In this document: piece by piece, positions 52,814-61,989 of the stretch
Position numbering within the stretch: the first letter of the stretch is position 1
Layout: every line of letters starts with the position of its first letter
Assembly: GCF_000682775.1 (NCBI RefSeq)
Contig: NZ_AWFI01000012.1
Location: forward strand, 124,001-188,000
Length of the DNA: 64,000 bases
Reading direction: 5' to 3'
DNA from: Hyphomonas sp. L-53-1-40
Lineage (GTDB): Bacteria; Pseudomonadota; Alphaproteobacteria; Caulobacterales; Hyphomonadaceae
Position numbers and translations under genes: made by a program
Notes under the pieces: model-generated
Told to the model about the DNA's origin: nothing
What the model saw: only the letters and a program-made list of their open reading frames with translations
The model's database searches: none

Positions 52814-53893
52814 TCAGCGTCGGGATGAAGAAACCACCGACAAGTTGGGATGATCATTACAATAGGCTTTGATGCAAGCAGTGAACCAATCGAATGTCTG
52901 GTCCACGCGGGTGACTGCATTGCGTTGGCGCGACAAAACGCTGGCCTTGCCATGGGGTAACCAGAAATACGGATTGGCCTCCCATATGATGATGCGCCCA
53001 TCTGGTCGGATACTGTAGTCGACCGCGGCAAAGTCCAGCCCAAGCGCCTTGACCGCCTGAACGAGTTCCTGCGCCTCTTCCAAAGGCGCAGAGAAATATG
53101 CCTTGTCTGCAGCAATCAGTTCAGCCCGCAAACGCTCATGATAGCCAAAATGTCTTGCGAGGCGCCGCAGGCGACTCGCCTCCCGCTGGAACAGACTGTT
53201 CGACAGGCCAACAATCCTTTCTGTGGAAAAGAACAGGTGAGACGCCAGCACTCGGTCACCAAACACAAACGCCCGGGCCTTGTGGTGATAGCGCGCAAAC
53301 AGATCGGAGCGGGGCCTGCCAACGTCACGATACTCCTGACGGATGTCATACAGCTTCAGAACAACTGCTGGCAGCAACGCCTCACCATCCAGCTCCTTTG
53401 CGTCCTCAGCCTTGAACAGGGTCGTAACCTGTCTTTGTGCATGCTCCTGATCACTTCGGACAATACAGGGAAACCCGATGCGCTCGATCGCGCCAGCCAT
53501 ATCCCCCAACGTCGATGCAGACGCTGCGGCGGCGCATGGTGCGCCTGCGTCAGCCCAGATATGCGCCTGTCTGGATTTGGTCGTGTTGCTGAGCGCGTCT
53601 GGATGGTTGAGTATTCGGATACCTCGACCAACCGCCTCTTCGGCGATGGCCACAGCGTCAACATAACAGGCAGGATACTTCTGCATCAGAGGATCGCCCA
53701 GCCAGAAAATGACCAGTCCCACACCCTCAAGGTCCGCGGACCCGGAGCCTGTGCGATGGATCCGGATGTCCTTGAGCAAGGGATCAGACTTGGCTGCCAG
53801 CCGTTTCAGGAAAACATCGCCTGTTGGCACTTTTCGGCCGCGACCCGCGCCATGCGTGATGAAGAGAATCTTGCTGTCACCGGAGGCGCGCAT
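52814..53893 (-). CDS. ATP-grasp family protein of unknown substrate
   Basis: 359 residues from ATG 53893; GTG 53926 is an in-frame alternative, and neither has a clear ribosome site. After an N-terminal KILFITHGAGRGRKVPTGDVF there is a preATP-grasp Rossmann part, then the ATP-grasp core: ERIGFPCIVRSDQEHAQRQV, AVVLKLYDIRQEYRDVG, ARYHHKARAFVFGDRVLASHLFFS. The metal-binding end is LGLDFAAVDYSIRPDGRIIIWEANPYFWLP with E-x-N. RimK-like glutamate ligases and peptide ligases are relatives. Function unknown; its neighbour is a membrane acyltransferase. Confidence 0.72.
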   Translation of the reverse strand: MRASGDSKILFITHGAGRGRKVPTGDVFLKRLAAKSDPLLKDIRIHRTGSGSADLEGVGLVIFWLGDPLMQKYPACYVDAVAIAEEAVGRGIRILNHPDALSNTTKSRQAHIWADAGAPCAAAASASTLGDMAGAIERIGFPCIVRSDQEHAQRQVTTLFKAEDAKELDGEALLPAVVLKLYDIRQEYRDVGRPRSDLFARYHHKARAFVFGDRVLASHLFFSTERIVGLSNSLFQREASRLRRLARHFGYHERLRAELIAADKAYFSAPLEEAQELVQAVKALGLDFAAVDYSIRPDGRIIIWEANPYFWLPHGKASVLSRQRNAVTRVDQTFDWFTACIKAYCNDHPNLSVVSSSRR

Positions 53894-54234
53894 ACGCAAC
53901 TTAGTCCCGAATCCTGACAGTCGCACAATCGCTGCGACGCATAGACTTTACGACGCAAACAGTATGCCAGGATAGCGAAACTGGCACAGGACAAATGCCC
54001 TCAAGCGAGGCGAGACTGACTGGCCCGGGGTAATCGCGCCCTATCCGCCTACTCCGCTGTGACAACCGGAGTTTTTCTTATGCGCGGGACACCAAGAAGC
54101 AGGTCAAATAACTGCGCAACTTGAGCCGAACCTCCTCGCAAAAGCTCAGTTGAGATATTTGCAAGCCTGTACAATCGCTTCCGATGCTGCCTAGAACCCC
54201 GCCACACGATTTACGTCAACGGGCATTCTTCATC

Positions 54235-55272
54235 ATGCAGACATTTCCAGATACGGATTTATCCCATTCTGAAGCGCAATTTGAAGCTCAGATTCGCGCA
54301 GCAATCGATGGCAAGACCAAACCACTTGGCGCGCTGGGGGGTATCGAAACCCTTGCTGTTCAGATAGCCCAGATCCAGAAGTCCCTGACACCTCGCGCGG
54401 ACACATGCCGGCTCACCATCTTCGCAGCTGACCATGGCATGGCAACAGCGGGTGTTTCGGCATTCCCGCAGGATGTGACCCGCCAGATGGTGCTCAATTT
54501 TCTTTCCGAGGGCGCAGCCGCCAACGTCTTCGCCCGTTCTGTCGGCGCAAGCGTGCGCGTCGTTGACGCTGGAGTAACTGGATCGCTGATGGATCACCCA
54601 GGCCTGATCCAACGTCGGGTCGCCGCAGGTACGGCCAACGCCATTGAGCGGCCCGCCATGACCCCCTCCGAACACGCTGCTGCGCTGTCTTCCGGGTCAG
54701 CGCTGGGTCATGAAGGCGACGAAGCGGTTGCGTGTTTTGGCGAGATGGGCATCGGCAACACATCTTCGGCAAGCCTCGTGGCGGCCAAAATACTCGGAGT
54801 GCCAGTTGCCGACCTGACCGGACGGGGCACAGGTCTCGACGATGATGGTCTTCGCCGCAAATGCGAACTGTTGGAAAAAGCTGCAAACCGGACGAACGAT
54901 AAACTGGAAGCTGGTCTGGCGCTCCAGGAGTATGGCGGCTTCGAGATTGCCATGATGGCCGGCGCCATGATCGGAGCGGCAGCGAGCGGCAAGATTGTCA
55001 TCGTGGACGGCTTCATTGCGACAGTCGCCGCATTGGCCGCTGAAGCGATTTCACCCGGTTGCCGGAAGAGCATGATCTTTGCGCACCAATCCGCAGAGGC
55101 CGGACATGCGCGTGTACTGGACGCGCTGAAGGCCAGGCCTTTGCTGCATCTGGACATGCGCCTGGGCGAGGGCACGGGCGCATTGCTCGCCTTCCCGCTT
55201 GTAAAGGCAGCCGCCGCGATGCTGCGCGAGATGGCGAGCTTCGACAGCGCCGGAGTGAGTGGCCCGGCATGA
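54235..55272 (+). CDS. cobT: Nicotinate-nucleotide-dimethylbenzimidazole phosphoribosyltransferase CobT
   Basis: Makes alpha-ribazole phosphate for the lower ligand of B12. 345 residues from ATG 54235 (MQTFPDTDLSHSEAQF); an earlier ATG at 54184 adds unconserved residues. Signatures: DGKTKPLGALGGIETLA, FAADHGMATAGVSAFPQDVT, GEMGIGNTSSASLV, VDGFIATVAALAA and RLGEGTGALLAFPLV with the catalytic Glu. It overlaps cobS by four bases and leads cobT-cobS-cobC-cobO. Confidence 0.95.
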   Translation: MQTFPDTDLSHSEAQFEAQIRAAIDGKTKPLGALGGIETLAVQIAQIQKSLTPRADTCRLTIFAADHGMATAGVSAFPQDVTRQMVLNFLSEGAAANVFARSVGASVRVVDAGVTGSLMDHPGLIQRRVAAGTANAIERPAMTPSEHAAALSSGSALGHEGDEAVACFGEMGIGNTSSASLVAAKILGVPVADLTGRGTGLDDDGLRRKCELLEKAANRTNDKLEAGLALQEYGGFEIAMMAGAMIGAAASGKIVIVDGFIATVAALAAEAISPGCRKSMIFAHQSAEAGHARVLDALKARPLLHLDMRLGEGTGALLAFPLVKAAAAMLREMASFDSAGVSGPA

Positions 55273-56027
55273 ATGGCGAACTCGCCAAACTCGTGCTGGC
55301 TGTGCAATTTCTGACCCGGCTGCCGCTTGGAACTGACAAGATGTTCACGCCGGAGCGCATGGCGCAGGCGCCGAGATACTTCCCCCTGGTCGGCATACTT
55401 GTGGGACTCGTAAGTGCAGCCGCTTTCTGGATCGCCGCGCTGGTCCTGCCGGGCTATCTGGCAGCGCTGCTGGCGGTCAGCGCAGGCCTGCTGCTGACAG
55501 GTGCGTTCCATGAGGATGGCTTGGCCGACACGTTTGACGGCGTTGGCGGCGGACATACACCTGTTCGTGCAATGGAAATCATGAAGGATAGTCGGCTCGG
55601 CACATATGGGGCCGCCGCGCTGTTCCTGGCGCTCGCAATCAAGGTGGGTGCGCTGTCGGCGATACCGCCAATCTGGGTCTGCGCTGCCCTGCCCGTTGCG
55701 CATTGCGTCTCTCGGTTCTCAGCTGTGTGTGTGATCGCGACCAGCCGGTATGTGCGGGAGGAAGGTACGGGAAAGCCTGTGGCAACGGGTATATCTGCGT
55801 CCAGCTTGATAATTGCCGGTTTCACAGCGTTGGGTGCTGTTGCAGTCGGTGCTGTCCTGTTTCCTTTCGTCTCACTCCTGTCCGGTATTGTTTCATTGTG
55901 TTTCGCGCATGTTCTAATGCGCCTGTTCTTTGAGCCCAAACTGGGGGGCTATACGGGCGACACGCTCGGCGCGGTGCAGCAAGCAAGCGAGATCGGATTC
56001 TATCTGGGGCTCCTCGCATGGCTCTGA
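55269..56027 (+). CDS. cobS: Cobalamin synthase (adenosylcobinamide-GDP ribazoletransferase) CobS
   Basis: Joins adenosylcobinamide-GDP to alpha-ribazole (or its phosphate) in the inner membrane. 252 residues, ATG 55269 within the cobT stop (ATGA). The N-terminal FLTRLP motif and LTGAFHEDGLADTFDGVGGG (metal-binding Asp residues) are diagnostic, followed by MEIMKDSRLGTYG and several membrane helices. It overlaps cobC by ten bases. Confidence 0.94.
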   Translation: MNGELAKLVLAVQFLTRLPLGTDKMFTPERMAQAPRYFPLVGILVGLVSAAAFWIAALVLPGYLAALLAVSAGLLLTGAFHEDGLADTFDGVGGGHTPVRAMEIMKDSRLGTYGAAALFLALAIKVGALSAIPPIWVCAALPVAHCVSRFSAVCVIATSRYVREEGTGKPVATGISASSLIIAGFTALGAVAVGAVLFPFVSLLSGIVSLCFAHVLMRLFFEPKLGGYTGDTLGAVQQASEIGFYLGLLAWL

Positions 56028-56554
56028 CCCTCCTTCGGCATACAACGCCTGATGTCGCACCCGGCACCTGTTATGGTCGAACTGACTTGGCGCTCGCGAC
56101 CTCTTTTGCGGACGAGGCCAGCATCGTTCTGGCCGGACTGCCACGGATAGACCGCATCGTATCGAGCCCGCTGACCCGGTGCGCTGAGCTTGCCGAATTC
56201 GTCGGAAAACGGAGTGGGCTGAACATCATCCGGGATGAACGACTGGTCGAGATGGATTTCGGAACCTGGGAGATGAAGCCCTGGAACGAATTGCCGAGAC
56301 ATGAACTCGATGCCTGGGCATCGGACTTCCTCCATGCGAGGCCTCATGAGGGGGAAAGCGTCGCCATGCTGACCGCCCGCACTCAGAACGCCATAGCCGA
56401 ACTCAACCACCCCGACAGCCACACTCTGGTCGTGACCCATGCCGGCGTGATCAAGGCAGCCTTTGCCGCGCTCGGCGGCCACCATCACTATCAGAGCTCG
56501 GTCGCCTATGGCGGCCTCATCACGCTGCTGGAACACTCAGGAAACGCGACATGA
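56018..56554 (+). CDS. cobC: Alpha-ribazole phosphatase CobC (histidine phosphatase fold)
   Basis: Removes phosphate from alpha-ribazole phosphate or cobalamin phosphate. 178 residues with the phosphohistidine site LTLLRHTTPD near residue 7, a second Arg in IVSSPLTRCAELAEF, ERLVEMDFGTWEM and a second His in TLVVTHAGVIKA. Overlaps cobS by ten bases and cobO by four. The name rests on context, since this superfamily is broad. Confidence 0.86.
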   Translation: MALTLLRHTTPDVAPGTCYGRTDLALATSFADEASIVLAGLPRIDRIVSSPLTRCAELAEFVGKRSGLNIIRDERLVEMDFGTWEMKPWNELPRHELDAWASDFLHARPHEGESVAMLTARTQNAIAELNHPDSHTLVVTHAGVIKAAFAALGGHHHYQSSVAYGGLITLLEHSGNAT

Positions 56555-57153
56555 CCGACGACACTTCCCATACTGAAAAGATGAAGGCGCTGCAGGCAGA
56601 GCAACGCAAGAAGACCGACGCGGCCGCCGTGCCTGACCGCGGGCTGGTGCTGGTTCACACGGGAAATGGCAAGGGCAAGTCAAGCTCGGCCTTCGGCGTC
56701 ATTGCCCGTGCCCTTGGCTGGGGTCACCATGTGGGGGTCGTCCAGTTCATCAAGGGCAAATGGATTACCGGTGAACGACAATTCTTCGACAAGTTCCCCG
56801 ATCAACTCGATTGGCACACAATGGGTGAAGGCTTCACTTGGGACACACAGGACAAGGCTCGCGACATCGCCGCCGCCGAGGCAGCGTTCGACCGTGCGAA
56901 AACCATGATGGCAAATGGCTCCTACAATCTTGTTGTGCTGGATGAGATCAACATTGCCATGCGCTATGACTATCTCTCAACCGACGCTGTTCTTGAGGGA
57001 CTGAAAGCGCGCGACAGCCAGACCAGCGTCATCCTGACGGGGCGCGATGCCAAACCGGAACTTTGCGACTATGCCGATCTTGTCAGCGAGATGGTCGAGG
57101 TGAAGCACCCCTTCAAAGCGGGGCTCAAAGCCAAGCGTGGCGTCGACTTCTGA
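56551..57153 (+). CDS. cobO: Cob(I)yrinic acid a,c-diamide adenosyltransferase CobO
   Basis: Adds the adenosyl group to reduced corrinoids using ATP. 200 residues with a P-loop GNGKGKSSSAFGVIARALGWG at about 39-59, VGVVQFIKGKWITGERQFF, VVLDEINIAMRYDYLS and a C-terminal TGRDAKPELCDYADLVSEM-KHPFKAGLKAKRGVDF. CobA/BtuR/CobO type, not PduO. Last gene of the first B12 unit. Confidence 0.95.
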   Translation: MTDDTSHTEKMKALQAEQRKKTDAAAVPDRGLVLVHTGNGKGKSSSAFGVIARALGWGHHVGVVQFIKGKWITGERQFFDKFPDQLDWHTMGEGFTWDTQDKARDIAAAEAAFDRAKTMMANGSYNLVVLDEINIAMRYDYLSTDAVLEGLKARDSQTSVILTGRDAKPELCDYADLVSEMVEVKHPFKAGLKAKRGVDF

Positions 57154-57187
57154 CCATTTTGCCGCGCGTCCTGTAATAGCGGCAGTA

Positions 57188-57216
57188 TTGACAGGTCGCG
57201 AGGCTTGCAACATTAC
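57188..57216 (+). promoter_or_regulatory. Likely promoter of the riboswitch-btuB transcript
   Basis: TTGACA (57188-57193), a 17-base spacer and CATTAC (57211-57216). The start would fall just where the riboswitch aptamer begins. Confidence 0.5.
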
Positions 57217-57219
57217 CAC

Positions 57220-57384
57220 GTTCAGATGGTGCTTTCTGCAAGGAAAGCTAAGAGGGAAGCCGATGTGAATTCGGCGCTGTACCCGCAACTGTGAGCCGGG
57301 AGTTGAAGGCCATACAGCCACTGGAGCAATCGCTCTGGGAAGGCGGCCTGAGATGACGATCGGTGAGCCAGGAGACCTGCCATC
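57220..57384 (+). promoter_or_regulatory. Cobalamin riboswitch
   Basis: Contains the conserved aptamer segments in order: GGTGCTTTCTGC, AAGGGAAGCC (as AGAGGGAAGCCGATG), the B12-box region GCTGTACCCGCAACTGTGA, GCCACTGG, GGGAAGG and GAGCCAGGAGACCTGCC. It lies about 180 bases before the btuB start. The downstream expression platform is not obvious; AGGCTT-C-AAGCCT around 57428 followed by ATCCTTTG is one candidate hairpin. It should repress btuB and probably the genes behind it when B12 is plentiful. Confidence 0.93.
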
Positions 57385-57561
57385 GCGTCGTTCGTCCGGA
57401 GGCCGGGAATAGTTCTCAGCGGGCGGGAAGGCTTCAAGCCTATCCTTTGTAACGACATCCGAACCCCTGGGCCTGGCCGTCCGCACCAATCACAAGGTGA
57501 GGCCAGATTGTCGTTATGAACTGCATCCACCATTCGGGCGGCTGGGATGCGAGGAAAAGAT

Positions 57562-59409
57562 ATGTTCTACAAAACCGCCCTGCTGGGGGCTGTTGCGTTC
57601 GGCTTTACCGTCTCGGCGACCGCCCAGACTGCAAGCATCGAAGAAACCAAACTCGATACGATCATCGTCAATGGATCACGCCTTGACCAGACGATGACCG
57701 AAATTGGCTCAAGTGTCTTCGTCATCACGCGGGACGACCTGGAAGAGTTGGGCGTCGACTTTGCCCTGGACGCTATTGCAACCGCGCCCGGTGTCACGGT
57801 CAACCAGAACGGTGCCTTTGGCGGCAACGCCAGCGTGCGTATACGCGGTGCTTCCAATGACCAGACATTGGTGCTGATCGACGGCGTACCCGTAAACGAT
57901 CCGACCGGCACCGGTGGCGGCTACAACTTCGCTTATCTGGACACAGACACCATTGAGCGTATCGAAGTGCTGAAAGGCCCGCAATCGACGCTCTGGGGGA
58001 GTGATGCCATTGGCGGCGTCGTGTCCGTCACGACCAAGCGCCCCACAGAAGGCTTGTCAGGCATGGTGTTCGGCGAATACGGCTCCTTCAATACATTGCG
58101 CGGCGGCGCGTCGATCAGCAATGCGAATGAAATCGGTGATTTCCGGCTCGCGGCTACCGGACTGACCACGGATGGTATTTCCAAAGCGGATGAGGCGAAT
58201 GGTAACTCCGAAGACGACGGCTACGACTCACAGACGGTCTCGGCCAAAGGCGGTTTGAACCTGCCGGCCAGTGTTCGTCTCGAAACCAGCCTGATGTGGA
58301 GCGACGCAGAGTCAGAATATGACAGCTATGCGTTCGTCGCGCAGGGCAGCGTGGCGGATGGAGATGAGGTCACGAATTCGGAGACGCTGTCTGGAAACAT
58401 CACCCTGAAAGCGCCACTGTTCGATGGCCGACTCGAGAACCTTGTTCAGATTGGCTATGCCGATATTGAACGCGAAAATAGGTCAAACGGTGTCCAGAGT
58501 TATTTCACCGAAGGTGACCGCGTGCTGTTTCGCTATCAGGGCACATTCGCCATCAACGACACAAATACATTGGCCTTTGGAACGGAGCGCGAAGAGACAA
58601 GTGCCAATGAGCAAGAGTCCTCGATTGACAGTTTGTTTGCGCTCTACGAATTCAAACCCGTGGACGATCTGACCCTGACGGGCGGAATTCGGGTCGACGA
58701 TCACGAGACTTTCGGCTCTGAAACGACGGGTCGCGTGGCAGCAGCTTGGACCGCAACAGATCAGCTCACCTTCAAGGCAAGCTGGGGTCAGGGCTTCAAG
58801 GCACCCAGCATCTTTCAGTCGACCTATATCTGCACTTTCTGTGGACTGACCGCACCCAATACCAACCTCAAGGCTGAAACCTCCGAGGCCTATGACATTG
58901 GTGTGCAATGGCAGTCTGCTGACGAGCGCATGGTCCTTGGTGCAACCCTGTTCGATCAGGAAACCGAAAACATGATCGATTTCTCTTACACGGCTGGCTA
59001 CGACAATATCGCCCTTGTGGACTCGCAGGGGATCGAGTTGACTGGCGCTTACGCGATCAATAACTGGCTGGGTATCGCGGCGAGTTATACGTTCATTGAC
59101 TCAGAGGATGGCAACGGAAACGCATTGGCCCGCCTTCCGGAAAGCACCGGGAACATCTCAGCTTCTTTTGATCCGGACGGCCCCTTCTCTGGCGCAGTGC
59201 TCGTTCGCTATAATGGCGAAGAAGCCAATACAGACGGATCCGAACTCGACAGCTGGACACGCGTCGACCTGACCGGCAGCTATGATCTCAATGAAACAGT
59301 CGAAATCTATGGCCGGATCGAGAACCTGTTCAATGAGGAGTACCAGCAGATCTTGGGATATGGCACACCCGGACTGTCCGGATCTGTCGGCATGCGGCTC
59401 CGCTACTAG
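57562..59409 (+). CDS. btuB: TonB-dependent vitamin B12 receptor BtuB
   Basis: Outer-membrane cobalamin importer. 615 residues from ATG 57562 with GCGAGGAAAAG upstream. The signal peptide ends near VSATAQ; the plug follows with LDTIIVNGSRLDQTMTEIG, ELGVDFALDAIATAPGVTVNQNG, SVRIRGASNDQTLVLIDGVPVNDPTG and IERIEVLKGPQSTLWGSDAIGGVVSV. The barrel ends with a C-terminal aromatic (GMRLRY), as expected for assembly by BamA. Riboswitch-controlled and followed by BtuF nine bases after its stop. Confidence 0.95.
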   Translation: MFYKTALLGAVAFGFTVSATAQTASIEETKLDTIIVNGSRLDQTMTEIGSSVFVITRDDLEELGVDFALDAIATAPGVTVNQNGAFGGNASVRIRGASNDQTLVLIDGVPVNDPTGTGGGYNFAYLDTDTIERIEVLKGPQSTLWGSDAIGGVVSVTTKRPTEGLSGMVFGEYGSFNTLRGGASISNANEIGDFRLAATGLTTDGISKADEANGNSEDDGYDSQTVSAKGGLNLPASVRLETSLMWSDAESEYDSYAFVAQGSVADGDEVTNSETLSGNITLKAPLFDGRLENLVQIGYADIERENRSNGVQSYFTEGDRVLFRYQGTFAINDTNTLAFGTEREETSANEQESSIDSLFALYEFKPVDDLTLTGGIRVDDHETFGSETTGRVAAAWTATDQLTFKASWGQGFKAPSIFQSTYICTFCGLTAPNTNLKAETSEAYDIGVQWQSADERMVLGATLFDQETENMIDFSYTAGYDNIALVDSQGIELTGAYAINNWLGIAASYTFIDSEDGNGNALARLPESTGNISASFDPDGPFSGAVLVRYNGEEANTDGSELDSWTRVDLTGSYDLNETVEIYGRIENLFNEEYQQILGYGTPGLSGSVGMRLRY

Positions 59410-59418
59410 GACATCTCC

Positions 59419-60246
59419 ATGTCGAGGCTGATAATCCCAATTCTTGCGCTTCTTCTGTCTGCTTGCGGACAGGCCGGCAAGAATGTGCTCACAAAGCCTG
59501 AGCGCCCTGCCCGGATTGTCAGTCTCGACTATTGCGCCGACCAGTATGTTTTGAAGCTTGTCGACCGGGAACGCATCCTGGCCTTGTCGCCGGACGCGGG
59601 CCGGGAATTTTCCTATATGCGGGACACCGCCGGCGGCATCGCGACGGTCAGGCCAAACGCCGAGAATGTACTGATCCTCAAGCCCGACCTTGTTGTGCGG
59701 TCCTATGGCGGCGGACCGAATGCCGCCGCGTTCTTCCAGAAGGCAGGCGTGCCTGTGGTGGAAGTTGGTTGGACGCCTGACATTCCTTCCGTGATGAAAA
59801 ACACGCAACGCATCGCCAACGAGTTGGGAGAGCCTGAACGGGGTGCGGTCGTGAACACTGAGATGCAACACCGCCTTGCGCGGTTGAGAAAGCGCGAGAC
59901 TGGCCAGATCGCATTGTACATGACGCCCGCAGGTGTAACGACCGGCCCGGGCTCGCTGATTCATGAAATGATCGTGGCGGCGGGCCTGACCAATATGGAA
60001 ACAGAACATGGCTGGCGATCCATCCCGTTGGAAACGCTTGCCTATGAGAAACCTGATGTCGTAGCGGCTGCGTTCTTCGGATCGCGCACCAATCATCCGG
60101 ACGCGTGGAGTCCGATGAAGCACCCTGTCGCAAAGGCGCAGCTTACCCAGAGCGAAGTCGTATCGCTTGAAGGCGCGTGGACCTCGTGCAGCGGCTGGTT
60201 CTTGATGGATGCCGTCGAGGCGTTGGCCGGAAAGGACGGACAATGA
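59419..60246 (+). CDS. btuF: Cobalamin ABC transporter substrate-binding lipoprotein BtuF
   Basis: 275 residues with lipoprotein signal ending LLLSAC (C16). Class III binding-protein fold: PARIVSLDYCADQYVLKLV, ALSPDAGREFSYMR, KPDLVVRSYGG, and long middle helix region DIPSVMKNTQRIANELGEPERG. Cobalamin specificity is inferred from the B12 neighbours. A siderophore-binding role is the alternative by fold alone. It overlaps btuC by four bases. Confidence 0.9.
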   Translation: MSRLIIPILALLLSACGQAGKNVLTKPERPARIVSLDYCADQYVLKLVDRERILALSPDAGREFSYMRDTAGGIATVRPNAENVLILKPDLVVRSYGGGPNAAAFFQKAGVPVVEVGWTPDIPSVMKNTQRIANELGEPERGAVVNTEMQHRLARLRKRETGQIALYMTPAGVTTGPGSLIHEMIVAAGLTNMETEHGWRSIPLETLAYEKPDVVAAAFFGSRTNHPDAWSPMKHPVAKAQLTQSEVVSLEGAWTSCSGWFLMDAVEALAGKDGQ

Positions 60247-61235
60247 CGCGTGAAACCCTGCTCATGCCGACATTGATCGCCGCAAGTGTGTTGGCAATTC
60301 TCTCGGCATGCTTCCTCGGATCAACCGCCTTGCCCGCCGACCGGTTGCTGGCAGCCCTCTTCGGGGGAGCGGAAGCAGGCGACCGCCTGGTCGTTTGGCA
60401 GATACGGCTGCCGCGGGCGATCGCGGCTTACATCGTTGGGGCCGCGCTGGGCATCAGCGGCGCTGCCTTGCAGGGCTTGCTGAGGAACCCTCTGGCAGAA
60501 CCGGGGGTTCTGGGAGTCTCGGCGTCTGCGTCGCTTATGGCTACGTTCGCACTCTATTACGGGATCGCCTCGATCACCCCCTGGGCCGTACCGATTGCTG
60601 CGATCATCGGTGCGCTGACGGCAACAGGCCTCATCACCGTCGCCGCATTGCGCACACAGTCTGTTGTCACGCTCATCCTGATCGGTGTTGGCCTGTCGAG
60701 CTTTGCTGGCGCGGCCATGAGCCTGTTGATGAACCTGGCACCGAACCCGTTTTCACTATCTGACATGATCAACTGGATGCTGGGCTCAGTTGCCAATCGC
60801 AGCTTTGACGAAATTACGCTGGCGGCGCCCTTCATCCTTGCGGGCGGCGCAACTCTGTTTGCTACGCGGCGCGGTCTGTCTGCATTAACTCTCGGCGAAG
60901 AGGCAGCGGCAGGGATTGGCCTCAATCTGCGGCGCCAGCAGATATTCACCGTGGTTGGCGCGGGTCTGGCAACCGGTGGCGCGGTGGCGCTGGCTGGAGC
61001 AATTGGCTTTGTCGGCATTGTTGCGCCTCATATCATTCGTCCCTTCGTCGGGCATGACCCAGCGCGCTCGCTTGTGCCGTCCGCGCTGTTCTCCGGATTG
61101 ATCCTGGTCGTCGCTGACATTTTCGTTCGCCTGATGCCGACGTCAGCGGAGCTTAAACTCGGCGTTGTCGCGGCGCTCATTGGTGCACCCGCTTTTGTCT
61201 GGATCGCGATGCAAAGGCGGACCGGAAATGACTGA
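60243..61235 (+). CDS. btuC: Cobalamin ABC transporter permease BtuC
   Basis: 330 residues, FecCD-family permease with about ten membrane helices. ATG 60243 lies in the btuF stop (ATGA). Signatures: WQIRLPRAIAAYIVGAALGISGAALQGLLRNPLAEPGVLGVS near the N terminus, FDEITLAAPFILAGGATLF, and AGAIGFVGIVAPHIIRPFVGHDP. It overlaps btuD by eight bases. Confidence 0.93.
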   Translation: MTRETLLMPTLIAASVLAILSACFLGSTALPADRLLAALFGGAEAGDRLVVWQIRLPRAIAAYIVGAALGISGAALQGLLRNPLAEPGVLGVSASASLMATFALYYGIASITPWAVPIAAIIGALTATGLITVAALRTQSVVTLILIGVGLSSFAGAAMSLLMNLAPNPFSLSDMINWMLGSVANRSFDEITLAAPFILAGGATLFATRRGLSALTLGEEAAAGIGLNLRRQQIFTVVGAGLATGGAVALAGAIGFVGIVAPHIIRPFVGHDPARSLVPSALFSGLILVVADIFVRLMPTSAELKLGVVAALIGAPAFVWIAMQRRTGND

Positions 61236-61989
61236 TCTCGTCGTCGAAAACATCTCCGTTCTCGCAAGGGAGAGCGTGCTGGTAGACGATGCCAGCTTCC
61301 GCCTCGGCTGTGGCGAGTTCGTAGCGCTGCTTGGTCCGAATGGTGCGGGCAAGACGAGCCTGATCCGCGCCGGTCTGGGCCTGCAATCGGCGAGTGCGGG
61401 GCTCAGCTTGCTTGGCGGTAAACCGGTTGATGCTCTCTCACCGACGCAGCGCGCCCGGCAAATAGCCTACCTTCCCCAGACCCGGCCGCTTGCTTGGCCG
61501 AATAGTGTCCGTGACGTCGTATCCCTTGGGCGGTTCAGCCACGGAGCGCCGTTGGGCCGCTTGAAAGGATTAGACGCCGAAGCCGTTGACCGCGCGCTTC
61601 AGGCCTGCGGACTTCTAGAACTGGCGGGGCGCCGCACGGATACGCTTTCAGGCGGGGAGCTGGCCCGCGTCCATTGTGCGCGCGCGTTTGCCGCCGAAGC
61701 GCCTTTGCTCATCGCGGATGAGCCCATAGCTGCGCTGGACCCCCGTCAGCAATTTCGGATTCTCGACCTGATCCGCGCCTATGTGGACCAAGGTCGCGGC
61801 GCACTGGTCGTGCTCCATGATATTCAACTCGCTGCACGCTATGCCTCTCGCATGGTCTGGATGAAGGATGGGCGTATTGAAGCGGACGGCCCTCCGTCCG
61901 AAACACTGACAGCCGAGCGAATGCGGGACATTTATGGCGTTGCGGCGCGGGTTGAGGGGTTGAATATTCATATTGACGGTGCCGCATGA
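61228..61989 (+). CDS. btuD: Cobalamin ABC transporter ATP-binding protein BtuD
   Basis: 253 residues from ATG 61228. Walker A LLGPNGAGKTSLIRAGL, Q-loop YLPQTRPLAWP, signature TLSGGELARVHCARAF, Walker B PLLIADEPIAALDP, H-loop VVLHDIQLAARYA. FepC/BtuD type for siderophore or cobalamin import; the B12 context decides. It overlaps cobQ by four bases. Confidence 0.92.
   Translation: MTDLVVENISVLARESVLVDDASFRLGCGEFVALLGPNGAGKTSLIRAGLGLQSASAGLSLLGGKPVDALSPTQRARQIAYLPQTRPLAWPNSVRDVVSLGRFSHGAPLGRLKGLDAEAVDRALQACGLLELAGRRTDTLSGGELARVHCARAFAAEAPLLIADEPIAALDPRQQFRILDLIRAYVDQGRGALVVLHDIQLAARYASRMVWMKDGRIEADGPPSETLTAERMRDIYGVAARVEGLNIHIDGAA

Noticed and set aside
54051..54078. Possible terminator ACTCCG...CGGAGT followed by TTTTT
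   Set aside because: Stem of only six pairs over a ten-base loop, and no gene on that strand ends before it.
53927..54234. Looked for a second cobalamin riboswitch before cobT
   Set aside because: None of the conserved aptamer segments is present in this interval.
59158..60243. Open frame of 361 codons on the - strand
   Set aside because: Antisense to btuB and btuF; basic and Cys/His-rich composition without family likeness.
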